The position numbers and the translations under genes were made by a program. A stretch of DNA of 64,000 nt from Pontibacter ummariensis (GTDB lineage: Bacteria > Bacteroidota > Bacteroidia > Cytophagales > Hymenobacteraceae): the NCBI RefSeq assembly GCF_900188175.1, contig NZ_FZOQ01000006.1:210390-274389 (forward strand), read 5' to 3'. The notes beneath the pieces were generated by a model. It saw only the letters and a list, made by a program, of their open reading frames with translations, made no database searches and was not told the origin of the DNA. Positions 1 to 9,674 of this stretch are shown one piece after another (position 1 is the first letter of the stretch; the number at the start of each line of letters is the position of its first letter).

Positions 1-80
1 AGGGGTGGTTTGAACGGGCATTACGAAGTTCGGCAGGCCAACCCCACCTTAAAAAAAGTGTTACCCCTAATTCCTAAACC
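1..80. other. left window edge, no assignable gene
   Basis: Two frames stay open from the edge: one ends in a stop at 75-77 and one runs to a stop at 130-132. Neither short peptide is recognisable, so the tail of an upstream gene is possible but unproven. Confidence 0.3.
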
Positions 81-1061
81 GTGTACGAAACCCCTTACCA
101 TACAGAAGATCTCTCGCAGTACAGCTTTTTAGTAACAGGAGGAGCCGGCTTTATCGGCTCTAACCTTGTGGAGTACCTGCTCAAGTACAAGGCAGGAAAG
201 GTGCGGGTGCTGGATAACTTCTCCACGGGCTCTGCCGCCAACCTAGAGGCGTTCAAAGAAAACCCTGCTTTTGAGCTAGTAGAGGGCGACGTACGGGACT
301 TGCAAGCGTGCAGGGATGCTTTGGCGGGGATAGACTACGTATCCCACCAGGCAGCGCTGGGCTCTGTGCCGCGCTCCATCAACGACCCGATCGCCACGAA
401 CGAGGCGAACGTCAGCGGCCATCTGAACATGCTGGTGGCCGCCCGCGACGCGGGCGTGAAGCGCATGGTGTACGCCGCCAGCTCCAGTACCTACGGCGAC
501 CATCCTGGCTTGCCGAAGGTGGAGGAGGAGATCGGCAATCCGCTCTCGCCTTATGCTGTCACCAAGTACGTGAACGAGCTCTACGGCAGCGTCTTCTCCA
601 GGACCTACGGATTCCATACCATCGGGCTGCGCTACTTCAACGTGTTCGGCCCGAGGCAGAACCCGCAGGGGCCCTATGCCGCTGTTATCCCTTTGTTTAT
701 AGAGGCTGCCCTAAAGAAAGAGGCTCCTTTTATTAATGGAGATGGCGAGACAAGCCGTGACTTTACCTTTGTGGAGAACGCGGTGCAGGCGAATGTGAAA
801 GCCATGCTGGCTGCTAACATAACACAGCACGAGGTGGTGAACATCGCCTTCGGGGAGCGCACGACTTTAAACGAGCTGTGGGGGGAGATCAGCAGCTTAG
901 CTGGCGTGGACATCGAGCCGGTGTACCGGGAGGAGCGGAAAGGGGACGTCAAGCACAGCCTGGCAAATGTGTCCAAAGCAAAGGAGCTGGTGGGGTATCG
1001 TCCCGAGTTCTCGGTAAGGGAGGGTCTACGGATAGCAGTAGAATGGTACGCTGAAAGATAA
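81..1061 (+). CDS. wbpP: UDP-N-acetylhexosamine 4-epimerase, WbpP/TviC type (SDR)
   Basis: Extended short-chain dehydrogenase expected to interconvert UDP-GlcNAc and UDP-GalNAc (or their uronates) in the cytoplasm. The NAD-binding loop GGAGFIG is at residues 20-26, a Ser cluster at 134-136 and the catalytic YAVTK at 158-162. The stretch around residues 94-118 ([10 protein letters not shown] and following) is typical of WbpP/TviC rather than GalE. At 326 aa it has full family length. The start is GTG, four bases after an in-frame stop at 75-77, and no ATG lies before the Rossmann motif. The middle third (about 350-670) is clearly richer in G+C than the rest of the gene. Family assignment is firm; the exact substrate is inferred. 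Confidence 0.85.
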   Translation: MYETPYHTEDLSQYSFLVTGGAGFIGSNLVEYLLKYKAGKVRVLDNFSTGSAANLEAFKENPAFELVEGDVRDLQACRDALAGIDYVSHQAALGSVPRSINDPIATNEANVSGHLNMLVAARDAGVKRMVYAASSSTYGDHPGLPKVEEEIGNPLSPYAVTKYVNELYGSVFSRTYGFHTIGLRYFNVFGPRQNPQGPYAAVIPLFIEAALKKEAPFINGDGETSRDFTFVENAVQANVKAMLAANITQHEVVNIAFGERTTLNELWGEISSLAGVDIEPVYREERKGDVKHSLANVSKAKELVGYRPEFSVREGLRIAVEWYAER

Positions 1062-1119
1062 GAGAGTAGTTATCGCAAGCCTATTGTTGTAGAGTACAGG
1101 GTACTTTACTTGTATGAAG

Positions 1120-1163
1120 GGCAACATGGCTTTGGCTTTAGCTGAAGTTCCTGTTGCCTTTTT
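1120..1163 (+). terminator. probable intrinsic terminator after the epimerase gene
   Basis: A 7-bp stem, GGCAACA (1120-1126) with TGTTGCC (1152-1158), encloses a 25-nt partly self-pairing loop and is followed directly by five T residues. It lies about 60 bp after the stop at 1061. Confidence 0.5.
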
Positions 1164-1500
1164 CTTTACAAGACCGTCCCTTTAAAACCACTTTACTCCT
1201 TTTCTCCTCACCAGCTATTACCTCAATACTGATATGCAATACAAAGATTTCTCTCCAATTGAAAGTTATCTGCCTTACGTCATACCTTGGCCGTCTTGTT
1301 GTCTTTTAATACATAAAACAGAGAATAGGGAGTGCCAAATATAGTATCTAAACAATTTGTAATAGGCTTGATGTAAGTTTGTGTAAAACGTAGCTGTTGA
1401 TGGCTTGATAAGTTAAAACCTTTCGCCTTAAGGAGGAGTAACCTAGGTTGGGATGCTATACATATAGCGGCGTTTTTATATATTCCCTGATACTAAATTT
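1164..1500. other. intergenic stretch before the glycosyltransferase gene
   Basis: AT-rich and without a credible gene. It contains TAAGTTTG (1374-1381), which matches the Bacteroidota -7 consensus, but the only TTTG upstream (1356-1359) is just 14 bp away, so a promoter here is not well supported. Confidence 0.4.
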
Positions 1501-2439
1501 ATGGACGTTAAAGTTTCTGTCATCATATCAACCTATAATAGAGGAAGCCTAATAGGAGAGACGTTAGACTCCGTTGAAGCGCAAACCTTATCCGACTGGG
1601 AATGCATTATAGTTGATGATGGGTCAGTTGACGAAACAGAGGCTTTGGTGCAGCGTTATACTGAACGAGACTCCCGGTTTAAATACGTAAAACGACCAGC
1701 TGACAGACCTAAAGGAGGCAATTCATGCAGAAACATAGGTCTGGAGTTAGCGAAAGGAACGTTTATCCAGTTTCTGGACTCAAACGATTTGCTTGCTGCT
1801 AATAAGTTTGAAGAGCAGGTCAGGGCTTTAAGCCACAGTGCTAATGATGCCGTGGCCACTTGCAAGTGGGGGCGGTTCAGGACTTCTCGTGACCGCTTAA
1901 GAGCTAAAGCAAATGAGCCAACCTATATCAGTTCAGAAGGTCCTTTAAAGCTTCTTAATGTTTTTGTGAAGCATAGTATCTGGCTGCCCTCGCATGTTTA
2001 CCTAACAAGAAAAACAACCATTGACAAGGCAGGAAACTGGAACGAGGATTTAAAAATGAACAAGGACGGGGAATTTTTTGCACGGGTACTGTTATGCGCA
2101 TCGCAGATTGTGTTTGTGGCTACTACGGAAGTATACTACAGGCGCCATATTAGTAACAACACAAGTTCATTGAATAAAGAAGACAGGGTGAGGAGTGTTA
2201 TCTTAAGTTGGAAAATGGTTGACAATGCTATAAAGGAAAAACTCAGAATCGCGAACCATCCATACGTTAAGCAAGCTAGAAATCTTATATATAATAAAAT
2301 TAAGAATAACTTCTCGTCTCTTGTGCAAGAGCACCAGGACTTCTTTAGCCTAAAGCGGTCAAGGGTCGAAGAGTTTTTCATAAAGGTTAGTTCCAGACTA
2401 CAGCTGCTATACTTAAAAAAGGTGAAAGTAAATTTTTAG
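1501..2439 (+). CDS. glycosyltransferase family 2
   Basis: GT-A fold inverting glycosyltransferase that should transfer a sugar from a nucleotide sugar to a lipid-linked or polymeric acceptor on the inner face of the membrane. The N-terminus shows the usual first strand, SVIISTYNR (residues 6-14), then VDDGS at 38-42. The metal-binding DxD position appears as LDSND. Length is 312 aa with no obvious membrane segment. The gene is AT-rich compared with the epimerase upstream and is followed after 5 bp by a sulfotransferase, so the two are probably co-transcribed. Donor and acceptor cannot be read from the sequence. Confidence 0.85.
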   Translation: MDVKVSVIISTYNRGSLIGETLDSVEAQTLSDWECIIVDDGSVDETEALVQRYTERDSRFKYVKRPADRPKGGNSCRNIGLELAKGTFIQFLDSNDLLAANKFEEQVRALSHSANDAVATCKWGRFRTSRDRLRAKANEPTYISSEGPLKLLNVFVKHSIWLPSHVYLTRKTTIDKAGNWNEDLKMNKDGEFFARVLLCASQIVFVATTEVYYRRHISNNTSSLNKEDRVRSVILSWKMVDNAIKEKLRIANHPYVKQARNLIYNKIKNNFSSLVQEHQDFFSLKRSRVEEFFIKVSSRLQLLYLKKVKVNF

Positions 2440-2444
2440 ATTAT

Positions 2445-3293
2445 ATGAACAAGCCTTATCACTGTATTATTCTTTCTACAAAGTCAGCAGGGTCAAGTGC
2501 TCTACAGAAGTATTTGGTCCAAAATTTTGGCTTTAATATGACTACAGAGACTATGCATCACGAGAATGAAACGTTATTCTGGACGAAGGCAGCCTCTGTC
2601 TTGGGGCTACAGCAGCAAAAGATGCATAGGAGCCAAGTGCCCTACTCAAGTACAAAGGCTCTTGATAGTTTGCGCCAGTTCTGCAAGGCTAATAACGCAG
2701 ATGCCTTACAGGGGGGGTGTCCAACAAAAGGAAGTATCTTTAGCTGCTATAAAAGTCTTATAGCACAATATCAACCCCGTTTCGTTGAAAAGAGCCCACA
2801 CCACCTCTATAATGAAAGTAATTTAGACTTGATACGAGAGTTTATTTCTCAGTTTAAAGATGAGATAGACTTCAAGGTGATAGGGCTAGTCCGGCATCCT
2901 CTCTCTGTCATTTACTCTGGATGGGACAGATGGAAGTATGACTGTGGCAAATTTGAAAAAGAGTGGTTCATCTCTAACAGGAACTTGTTGGATTACAAGC
3001 AGGATCTTGCTATTGACTTAGTCCGATATGAAGATCTGGTTGAGGAGAATGGTGCTTTTATGCATAGAGTACTAGGGCTCGAACCCGTTTCGGATGATTT
3101 CGCATTTAGAAGATCATCCCTTGAGAAATGGAAGTCGGACGAAAAGTTTGGGCATACAATGCGGGATGAAACAGTGAAACTTGCTGAAAAGTTTGGGTAT
3201 GCCAATTTTGAGACAGCAGAGGATAAGTTAACATGGAAGATAAAAGATATTTCAACCTATGCTAGTGTTGAACTTAAACGGTTTTTGCGCTAG
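2445..3293 (+). CDS. sulfotransferase family protein
   Basis: Likely PAPS-dependent sulfotransferase acting on a glycan. The 5'-phosphosulfate loop is STKSAGSS at residues 11-18. EKSPH is at 115-119. The 3'-phosphate-binding Arg and Ser are R150 and S158 in RHPLSVIYS. Length is 282 aa. It starts 5 bp after the family 2 glycosyltransferase and lies 200 bp before the sulfate activation genes, which would supply PAPS. Low G+C like its upstream partner. The fold is well supported; the acceptor is unknown. Confidence 0.78.
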   Translation: MNKPYHCIILSTKSAGSSALQKYLVQNFGFNMTTETMHHENETLFWTKAASVLGLQQQKMHRSQVPYSSTKALDSLRQFCKANNADALQGGCPTKGSIFSCYKSLIAQYQPRFVEKSPHHLYNESNLDLIREFISQFKDEIDFKVIGLVRHPLSVIYSGWDRWKYDCGKFEKEWFISNRNLLDYKQDLAIDLVRYEDLVEENGAFMHRVLGLEPVSDDFAFRRSSLEKWKSDEKFGHTMRDETVKLAEKFGYANFETAEDKLTWKIKDISTYASVELKRFLR

Positions 3294-3493
3294 CCCTGCT
3301 TGATAGAGGGAAAGAGTATCATTTTTACATGCAGTAATCAATACCATAAGCTCTCTTAGCCCTGTCTTACTTAACACTTGTAGAGCGAGACTAGGGTTGG
3401 GTAGCTAGGGTGAGAGTTGTAACATTGAGCTTTCTTGGAACGGCTGCTCTGTTATGGCGATTCCCTAAGAGGTACATATAGGAGTTATTAGAG

Positions 3494-4279
3494 ATGAATT
3501 TAAGCGACCATATAGCTTTAGCTGCTCTAGCAGCTGGAAAAGAGATTTTAAAAGTTTATGAAAACGAGTTTACTGTAGCGTACAAAACAGACCAATCTCC
3601 TCTCACCCTAGCTGACAGCAAGTCGCACGACATCATCACCCAGTACCTGGAGCAAACACCTTATCCTGTACTGAGCGAAGAAGGTCGAGACATTCCTTTT
3701 GAAGAAAGGAGTACTTGGCCCTACTACTGGTTGGTGGACCCTCTGGACGGTACCAAAGAGTTCGTGACCCGAACGGGAGAGTTTACAGTAAACATTGCCC
3801 TCATCCATCAGGGTAAGCCTGTGTTAGGTGCCGTGTATACTCCAGTAAAGAAGTGGCTCTACATTGGGTCAGAAGGAGAGGGCGCATGGAAACTGGAGTT
3901 GCAGGACCACCAGTTACCGGAAAATTGGAAAGAAGCGGGGCAACGTTTACCCCTTAAATTAGACCAGGAAAGAAGTTATACGGTAGTCGGTAGCCGATCG
4001 CATAAATCTAAAGAAACCGATGCGTTTATCGCAAAGCTTGAAAAAAAGCATGGCCAGCTAAACTTCGTATCAATGGGGAGTTCCCTGAAAATATGCCTGG
4101 TGGTAGAGGGAACCGCTGATATATACCCCCGTTTAGCTCCTACAATGGAGTGGGACACGGCCGCCGGTGATGCCGTTGCCCGCAGTGCCGGCTATCAGGT
4201 AGTGCAGTACGAAAACGGAGATCCACTCCTGTATAATAAAGAAAACCTTTTAAATCCTTGGTTTATAGTACAACGCTAA
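3494..4279 (+). CDS. cysQ: 3'(2'),5'-bisphosphate nucleotidase CysQ
   Basis: Mg-dependent phosphatase of the inositol monophosphatase superfamily that converts PAP, the by-product of sulfotransferases, to AMP and so relieves product inhibition. The metal-binding motifs are clear: SEEG at 61-64, DPLDGTKEF at 82-90 and WDTAAGDA at 220-227. Length is 261 aa, normal for CysQ. An AGGAG-like site lies about 13 bp upstream of the ATG. The stop codon shares one base with the start of the permease gene, which indicates translational coupling. It opens the sulfate activation operon. Confidence 0.92.
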   Translation: MNLSDHIALAALAAGKEILKVYENEFTVAYKTDQSPLTLADSKSHDIITQYLEQTPYPVLSEEGRDIPFEERSTWPYYWLVDPLDGTKEFVTRTGEFTVNIALIHQGKPVLGAVYTPVKKWLYIGSEGEGAWKLELQDHQLPENWKEAGQRLPLKLDQERSYTVVGSRSHKSKETDAFIAKLEKKHGQLNFVSMGSSLKICLVVEGTADIYPRLAPTMEWDTAAGDAVARSAGYQVVQYENGDPLLYNKENLLNPWFIVQR

Positions 4280-6051
4280 TGTCTGGTCTACCCGTCGGCG
4301 AGTGGATCACAATGCTTGTGCTGGTTTGGTGTGTGGCAGGTTTGCTTACGGGAAGGTTACGACCGTCTGTTGTTTTTCTTAGCGCCGTGGTAGTGCTCAT
4401 GCTGGCCCGAGTAGTACAGCCTGAAGACTTTCTCGAAAGCCTCAGTAATCAGTCTATTGTCACGATATTCCTTCTGATTTTTATTACAGCAGGAATAAAA
4501 GAGCATTTTAACCTTATTGGCTTTTTAAACAGGTTGTTCAAGTCAGCCAGGAGCCCCAGAAGCTTTATGGTGCGCATGACTACGGGCGTATCCCTACTTT
4601 CCTCAGTTGTTAACAACACCCCTATTGTCGCGCTCATGATTCCATATGTATACCAGTGGTCGAAGCGGCATAAAGTGGCACCTTCCAAGTTGCTGCTTCC
4701 TTTGTCTTTTTCTGCGATGGTTGGGGGGATGATGACCATTATTGGTACCTCCACCAACCTGGTGCTGAATGGCTTTATCCTGACTAAGGAGCCTGAGGGA
4801 CTTGACTTTCTTGACTTTCTTTTACCCGGGGCCCTGGTAACGACCGTGGGACTTGTCTTTCTTTCCACGATAGGCTACAAGTTACTGCCCTCACGGGTAA
4901 ACCCCTTGGATGAATTTAAAACCAATGCCCGGCAATATCTCGTAGAAACGCTTATTGAAGATGGCTCTGTATTGGCTGGTAAAACTATTACGGAAGCCAA
5001 TCTCCGAAACCTGGAGGGAATTTACCTTTTTGAGATTGTCAGAAAAGGAAAGATAATCAGCCCGGTAACGCCAGGTGAGGTACTGCAGGTAGGCGATCAC
5101 CTTTACTTCGCCGGTGACACTGAAAAAGTAGTGGAACTACTGCAACAGGATAATGGCTTGCAGATACCGCACTCCGAGAGGTTAGGCATTGGGCAGCATG
5201 TAGATTTAGTAGAGACGGTGGTACCTCGCAACAGTGACCTGACAGGGCGCACTTTGAAGGAAAGCCAGTTTCGGGAAAAGCATGACGCCGCGGTAGTGGC
5301 TATTCATCGAAACGGGGAGAATTTAAGGGGCAAGATCGGAGCTATCGTGCTGGAACCGGGAGATTTGCTACTTCTGTCAGCAGGGCAAAAGTTTCTTACA
5401 CGCAACAAAAATAACCGCGACTTGTACACTGTATCTGTAGTGTACAGAAGCAATGGTGCAGCCACCTGGAAAAAAATGGTTTTTTTGGTTGGTGCCCTGC
5501 TGTCGATAGGCTTAATGGCCGCAGGGGCTTTTAACCTGTTTTTTAGCTTGTTTCTGGTAAGTGTGCTTATGGCCCTCACAGGACTTCTCCGGGCTGGAGA
5601 TATAAAGAAACTGCTGGACTTGGACCTGCTCATTGTGTTAGGAGGTGCCCTGACGCTTAGTAAAGCGCTGATTGATACTGGGGTAGCACAAGAGATGGCA
5701 TCCTTATTTATTGCTTTTTTTGAAGATTGGGGAAAGTACGGTATACTGATCGGTTTGTACCTTATCACGGTCTTACTGACCTCGTTCCTTACGAATGTAG
5801 CAGCTGTCTCTATTGTTTTCCCCATTGCCTATTCGCTAAGTCATGGCATGGGGCTAGACCCGACCGGCTTCTATGTAGCAATTGCCTTTGGAGCCTCAGC
5901 CAGTTTTATTACCCCGGTAGGGTATCAAACGAATCTAATGATTTATGGACCGGGGTCCTATAAGTCCGGGGATTTTATAAAAATAGGTGTGCCTTTTACC
6001 CTATTGTATTCTATAACATGTATGTCCTATATAATACTGACTTATTTCTAA
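4279..6051 (+). CDS. SLC13/DASS-family permease with RCK_C domains, probable sulfate transporter
   Basis: Polytopic inner-membrane transporter of about 590 aa. Hydrophobic segments at both ends flank a soluble middle part, roughly residues 205-385, that looks like two RCK_C/TrkA-C domains. This layout is known for bacterial sulfate permeases of the SLC13 type. The repeated family signatures are visible as an Asn-Thr-Pro segment near residue 113 and an FLTNVAA segment near 500. The ATG at 4279, overlapping the CysQ stop by one base, is preferred over a TTG 21 bases upstream. Position between cysQ and cysC supports sulfate as the substrate, which is inference. Confidence 0.8.
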   Translation: MSGLPVGEWITMLVLVWCVAGLLTGRLRPSVVFLSAVVVLMLARVVQPEDFLESLSNQSIVTIFLLIFITAGIKEHFNLIGFLNRLFKSARSPRSFMVRMTTGVSLLSSVVNNTPIVALMIPYVYQWSKRHKVAPSKLLLPLSFSAMVGGMMTIIGTSTNLVLNGFILTKEPEGLDFLDFLLPGALVTTVGLVFLSTIGYKLLPSRVNPLDEFKTNARQYLVETLIEDGSVLAGKTITEANLRNLEGIYLFEIVRKGKIISPVTPGEVLQVGDHLYFAGDTEKVVELLQQDNGLQIPHSERLGIGQHVDLVETVVPRNSDLTGRTLKESQFREKHDAAVVAIHRNGENLRGKIGAIVLEPGDLLLLSAGQKFLTRNKNNRDLYTVSVVYRSNGAATWKKMVFLVGALLSIGLMAAGAFNLFFSLFLVSVLMALTGLLRAGDIKKLLDLDLLIVLGGALTLSKALIDTGVAQEMASLFIAFFEDWGKYGILIGLYLITVLLTSFLTNVAAVSIVFPIAYSLSHGMGLDPTGFYVAIAFGASASFITPVGYQTNLMIYGPGSYKSGDFIKIGVPFTLLYSITCMSYIILTYF

Positions 6052-6054
6052 ACT

Positions 6055-6663
6055 ATGAGTGAGAAGCTACATATAATACCGCACAAGCACCGGATTAACA
6101 GGAGGATGCGAAACGAAATGAAGGGGCACAGCTCTTTAGTCATTTGGTTTACTGGTTTTTCTGGTAGTGGCAAGTCCACGCTTGCCAATGCCCTGGAGGA
6201 GGCGCTCTACGAGCAAGGGTACCACACTTTTGTGCTGGATGGGGATAACGTACGAAAGGGGTTGAACAGCGACCTGGACTTTTCTGACGGGTCACGCAAA
6301 GAAAACATTCGCAGAATAGGAGAAGTGACAAAGCTAATGGCGGATGCTGGCTTGGTGGTGATGTCGGCTTTCATCTCCCCTTTCCGGGAAGATAGGGAGC
6401 GGGTAAGGAAGATAGCAGGAGAAGGTAACTTTATTGAAGTTTTTGTTGACTGCCCTATAGAGGTGTGTGAACAGCGTGATACGAAGGGGCTGTATGCAAA
6501 GGCAAGGAGAGGAGAGATCAGCAATTTTACGGGTATTAGTGCCCCTTTCGAAGCACCGGAAAGTCCCGACATACACATTCAATCAGATAAAGAGCCGCTG
6601 GATGTATCCGTACAGAAGCTCATCTCTTACATACAACCCAAACTGAACCTATCAAATGAGTAA
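6055..6663 (+). CDS. cysC: adenylyl-sulfate kinase CysC
   Basis: Phosphorylates APS to PAPS. The P-loop GFSGSGKST is at residues 34-42 and the DGDNVR motif at 62-67. It is a 202-aa stand-alone kinase, not fused to CysN. It begins 3 bp after the permease stop, and its last codons overlap the start of cysD by 8 bp, so cysQ, permease, cysC and cysD form a tight operon. PAPS rather than APS as the end product fits the sulfotransferases on either side. Confidence 0.95.
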   Translation: MSEKLHIIPHKHRINRRMRNEMKGHSSLVIWFTGFSGSGKSTLANALEEALYEQGYHTFVLDGDNVRKGLNSDLDFSDGSRKENIRRIGEVTKLMADAGLVVMSAFISPFREDRERVRKIAGEGNFIEVFVDCPIEVCEQRDTKGLYAKARRGEISNFTGISAPFEAPESPDIHIQSDKEPLDVSVQKLISYIQPKLNLSNE

Positions 6664-7561
6664 CTATTCTTTAAGTCATTTAAAAGAACTGGAGGCCGAG
6701 GCAATTTTTGTTATACGTGAGGTGGTGGCGCAGTTCGAATGGCCTGCCATCCTTTTCTCAGGGGGGAAGGACTCCATCGTCGTCACCCACTTAGCCCGCA
6801 AAGCCTTTTTCCCGGCAAAGATCCCCATGCCGCTGGTGCATATAGACACAGGGCATAACTTCCCTGAAACCATTGCTTTCCGTGATAGTCTGGTAAAAGA
6901 GCTTGGTGTACAGCTAGTCATAGGTTCTGTGCAGGAGTCGATAGACAAGGGGCTTGTGAAAGAAGAAGCAGGCCGAAATGCGAGCCGAAATGCCCTGCAA
7001 ACAGCAACCTTGCTGGATGCAATAGAAACGCATAAGATAGATGCCGCCATTGGGGGGGCGCGCCGCGACGAAGAAAAGGCAAGAGCCAAAGAACGCTTCT
7101 TTTCTCACCGGGACGATTTCGGGCAGTGGGATCCCAAGAACCAGCGCCCGGAGCTGTGGACCCTTTTTAATGGCCGGAAAAATATGGGCGAGCACTTTAG
7201 GGTGTTCCCAATCAGTAACTGGACGGAGATGGATATCTGGCAGTATATCCTGACAGAGAATATTGCTATTCCTTCGTTGTATTTCGCCCATCACCGTGAC
7301 GTGATCTACCGTGATGACTGTTGGCTGCCAGTATCAGAGCATATCAGTTTGCGCGACGAAGAAGAGGTGGTTCGCAAGCAGATACGTTTCAGAACGCTTG
7401 GCGACATCACCATTACGGGTGGAGTAGAGTCAGACGCCGACACTTTAGATAAAATAATTCTGGAGGTAGCCGCCTCGCGCCATACAGAACGCGGCAACAG
7501 AGCAGATGATAAGCGCTCCGAGACCTCCATGGAAGACAGAAAAAAGCAGGGCTATTTTTAA
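6656..7561 (+). CDS. cysD: sulfate adenylyltransferase subunit 2 CysD
   Basis: ATP pyrophosphatase-type subunit that forms APS from ATP and sulfate together with CysN. The PP-loop SGGKDS is at residues 35-40, and the [13 protein letters not shown] segment near residues 134-146 is characteristic of CysD. Full length at 301 aa. It overlaps cysC by 8 bp and is separated from cysN by 71 bp. Confidence 0.95.
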   Translation: MSNYSLSHLKELEAEAIFVIREVVAQFEWPAILFSGGKDSIVVTHLARKAFFPAKIPMPLVHIDTGHNFPETIAFRDSLVKELGVQLVIGSVQESIDKGLVKEEAGRNASRNALQTATLLDAIETHKIDAAIGGARRDEEKARAKERFFSHRDDFGQWDPKNQRPELWTLFNGRKNMGEHFRVFPISNWTEMDIWQYILTENIAIPSLYFAHHRDVIYRDDCWLPVSEHISLRDEEEVVRKQIRFRTLGDITITGGVESDADTLDKIILEVAASRHTERGNRADDKRSETSMEDRKKQGYF

Positions 7562-7632
7562 GAGCTGGTTTAGGACTAATCCTTCGATCTGTAAGAACAA
7601 GCCTTAAACAAGCTCCCCAAAAACATAACATT

Positions 7633-8874
7633 ATGCAACTATTAAGATTTACAACCGCCGGTAGTGTGGATGACGGAAAAAGCACCCTTATCGGCCGTTT
7701 GTTATATGACTCTAAGTCTATTTTTGAAGATCAGATTGAGGCCGTCAAGAGGTCCAGTGAGAAGAAGGGCCTGGAGCACGTGGACCTGTCTTTGTTGACA
7801 GATGGCCTGAAGGATGAGCGGGAGCAGGGGATTACCATCGATGTGGCATACCGCTATTTCGCCACGCCCAAGCGTAAATTTATCATTGCCGACACGCCGG
7901 GCCATATACAGTACACCCGCAACATGGTGACGGGTGCTTCTACGGCAAACCTCGCCCTCATCCTGTTGGACGCCCGCAAGGGGGTGGTGGAGCAAACATG
8001 CCGTCACTCTTTTATCGCGACCCTCCTGCAAATCCCGCACATTGTGGTATGCGTGAACAAGATGGACCTGGTGGACTATTCAGAGGAGCGGTTTGAGGAG
8101 ATCGTGGAGCAGTACACAGAGTTCGCCGCGAAGCTGAATGTAAAGGACGTTCGCTTTGTGCCGATCAGTGCCTTGTACGGCGACAACGTGGTGAACCGCT
8201 CCGAGAAGATGAAGTGGTACCAGGGCGAAACACTGTTGCACTTGCTGGAGACTATCCACATCGGGAATGACAAGAACCTGATAGACTGCCGCTTTCCGGT
8301 ACAGACCGTTATACGGCCACACAGCGAGGAGTATCACGACTACAGGGGCTACGCCGGCCGTGTGGCGGGAGGGGTGTTTAAGCCCGGTGATAAAGTACTG
8401 GTCATGCCTTCAGGCTTTAGCAGCACCATAAAAAGCATCGATACCTACGACGGACCCGTGCAGGAGGCCTTTCCTCCTATGTCAGTCAGCATCACCCTGG
8501 AGGATGACATTGACATCAGCCGGGGAGACATGATTGTCAGGGAAAATAACCAGCCCAGGGTAAGCCAAGACCTGGACGTGATGCTGTGCTGGCTGAACGA
8601 GCAGGGGCCCGCCATGCGCGGGAAATATGTGTTGCGGCACACTACAAACGAGGTGCGGACCATGATCAAGGAAGTGCTGTACAAAGTGGACATTAATACG
8701 CTGCATCGCATAGAAGACGACAAGGAGATAAAGATGAACGAGATCAGCCGGGTACGCCTGCGCACAACAAAACCCTTGCTTGCTGATCCGTATAACCGGA
8801 ACCGCCAAACGGGTAGTATTATCCTGATCGACGAAACCACGAACGAAACAGTAGCGGCGGGTATGATCCTTTAA
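7633..8874 (+). CDS. cysN: sulfate adenylyltransferase subunit 1 (GTPase) CysN
   Basis: EF-Tu-like GTPase that drives APS synthesis by CysD. GTPase motifs are intact: GSVDDGKST at 10-18, DTPGH at 86-90 and NKMD at 141-144, followed by beta-barrel domains. At 413 aa it lacks the C-terminal CysC fusion found in many Bacteroidota and proteobacteria, in line with the separate cysC upstream. It completes the sulfate activation set; no cysH, cysI or cysJ reductase gene follows. Confidence 0.95.
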   Translation: MQLLRFTTAGSVDDGKSTLIGRLLYDSKSIFEDQIEAVKRSSEKKGLEHVDLSLLTDGLKDEREQGITIDVAYRYFATPKRKFIIADTPGHIQYTRNMVTGASTANLALILLDARKGVVEQTCRHSFIATLLQIPHIVVCVNKMDLVDYSEERFEEIVEQYTEFAAKLNVKDVRFVPISALYGDNVVNRSEKMKWYQGETLLHLLETIHIGNDKNLIDCRFPVQTVIRPHSEEYHDYRGYAGRVAGGVFKPGDKVLVMPSGFSSTIKSIDTYDGPVQEAFPPMSVSITLEDDIDISRGDMIVRENNQPRVSQDLDVMLCWLNEQGPAMRGKYVLRHTTNEVRTMIKEVLYKVDINTLHRIEDDKEIKMNEISRVRLRTTKPLLADPYNRNRQTGSIILIDETTNETVAAGMIL

Positions 8875-8894
8875 CTCTGTTTGCCTGCGATAAG

Positions 8895-9674
8895 ATGAAC
8901 GACCTGATACAGCGTAAAAAGATAGTGGCGTACCACAAAATAAGCGCCCGGCATAACCTTGCTGCTCACTTTGACATTTATCGGGGAAAGGATGTTCTGA
9001 TCACGGTGGATGACGGAGACATTTCTTTTTATCACCATCTTTTCCCGCTGATTAAGGCCCATCAAGTACCGGCTATCCTGTTTGTGATCACAGGGCTGGT
9101 AGACACCAAAATACCTTTCTGGTGGGATGAACTGGTGTACTTGCTGGGAGCAGAGGAAGGTGAGAAAAAGGTGTGGGAAGTAAAAACCTGGCCCAATCAC
9201 GAAAGGCTAGCCTACTTGCAGCAACTTCGGGATAAGTCCTCTAAGCGACCACTGGAGCAAACACAGCTAACCACTGAACAGTTGCAGGAGATGCAGGCAG
9301 CAGGGGTTATCATCGCGAACCATTCCCACACACACCCCATGTTTGACCAGTGTACCGAGGATGAGCTTCGGGAAGAGTTTAGCCGCTCCAGGCAGTTCTT
9401 TGAGGCGCGGCAGCTGAAAGGCTATGACCTGTTCGCGTACCCCAATGGTAATTATAATCCTGTAGCAGAAAGGGTAGCGAAAGAAGAGGGAATAAACTAC
9501 GCTTTCCTGTTCGACCACAAGCTGCCGAATAAAATATTCGACCCGTACCGCATATCCCGGCTAAGCGTAACAGACCAGACAAGTGCCCGTAAGCTGCACT
9601 TTATACTAAGCGGATGGCATACGAAGCTGTTGCCTTTCCGCAGAAAAATATATAACGTACTCCATGGCAGATAA
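8895..9674 (+). CDS. polysaccharide deacetylase family protein (NodB-like)
   Basis: Carbohydrate esterase 4 type fold expected to remove N- or O-acyl groups from a glycan. The first metal motif is TVDDGD at residues 37-42 (usually TFDDGD) and the second is HSHTHP at 143-148. No signal peptide or membrane anchor is visible, so it probably acts on a cytoplasmic precursor, or is secreted by a route not seen here. Length is 259 aa. It starts 20 bp after cysN and its end overlaps the next sulfotransferase by 11 bp. Free amino groups made this way could be N-sulfated by that neighbour; this link is inference. Confidence 0.75.
   Translation: MNDLIQRKKIVAYHKISARHNLAAHFDIYRGKDVLITVDDGDISFYHHLFPLIKAHQVPAILFVITGLVDTKIPFWWDELVYLLGAEEGEKKVWEVKTWPNHERLAYLQQLRDKSSKRPLEQTQLTTEQLQEMQAAGVIIANHSHTHPMFDQCTEDELREEFSRSRQFFEARQLKGYDLFAYPNGNYNPVAERVAKEEGINYAFLFDHKLPNKIFDPYRISRLSVTDQTSARKLHFILSGWHTKLLPFRRKIYNVLHGR

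Noticed and set aside
1374..1381. TAAGTTTG as promoter for the gene at 1501
   Set aside because: Only a -7 match; the nearest TTTG is 14 bp upstream, too close, and the site is 120 bp from the start codon.
4258..4278. TTG start extending the permease by seven codons
   Set aside because: ATG at 4279 overlaps the cysQ stop by one base, a typical coupled start; the extension has no conserved content.
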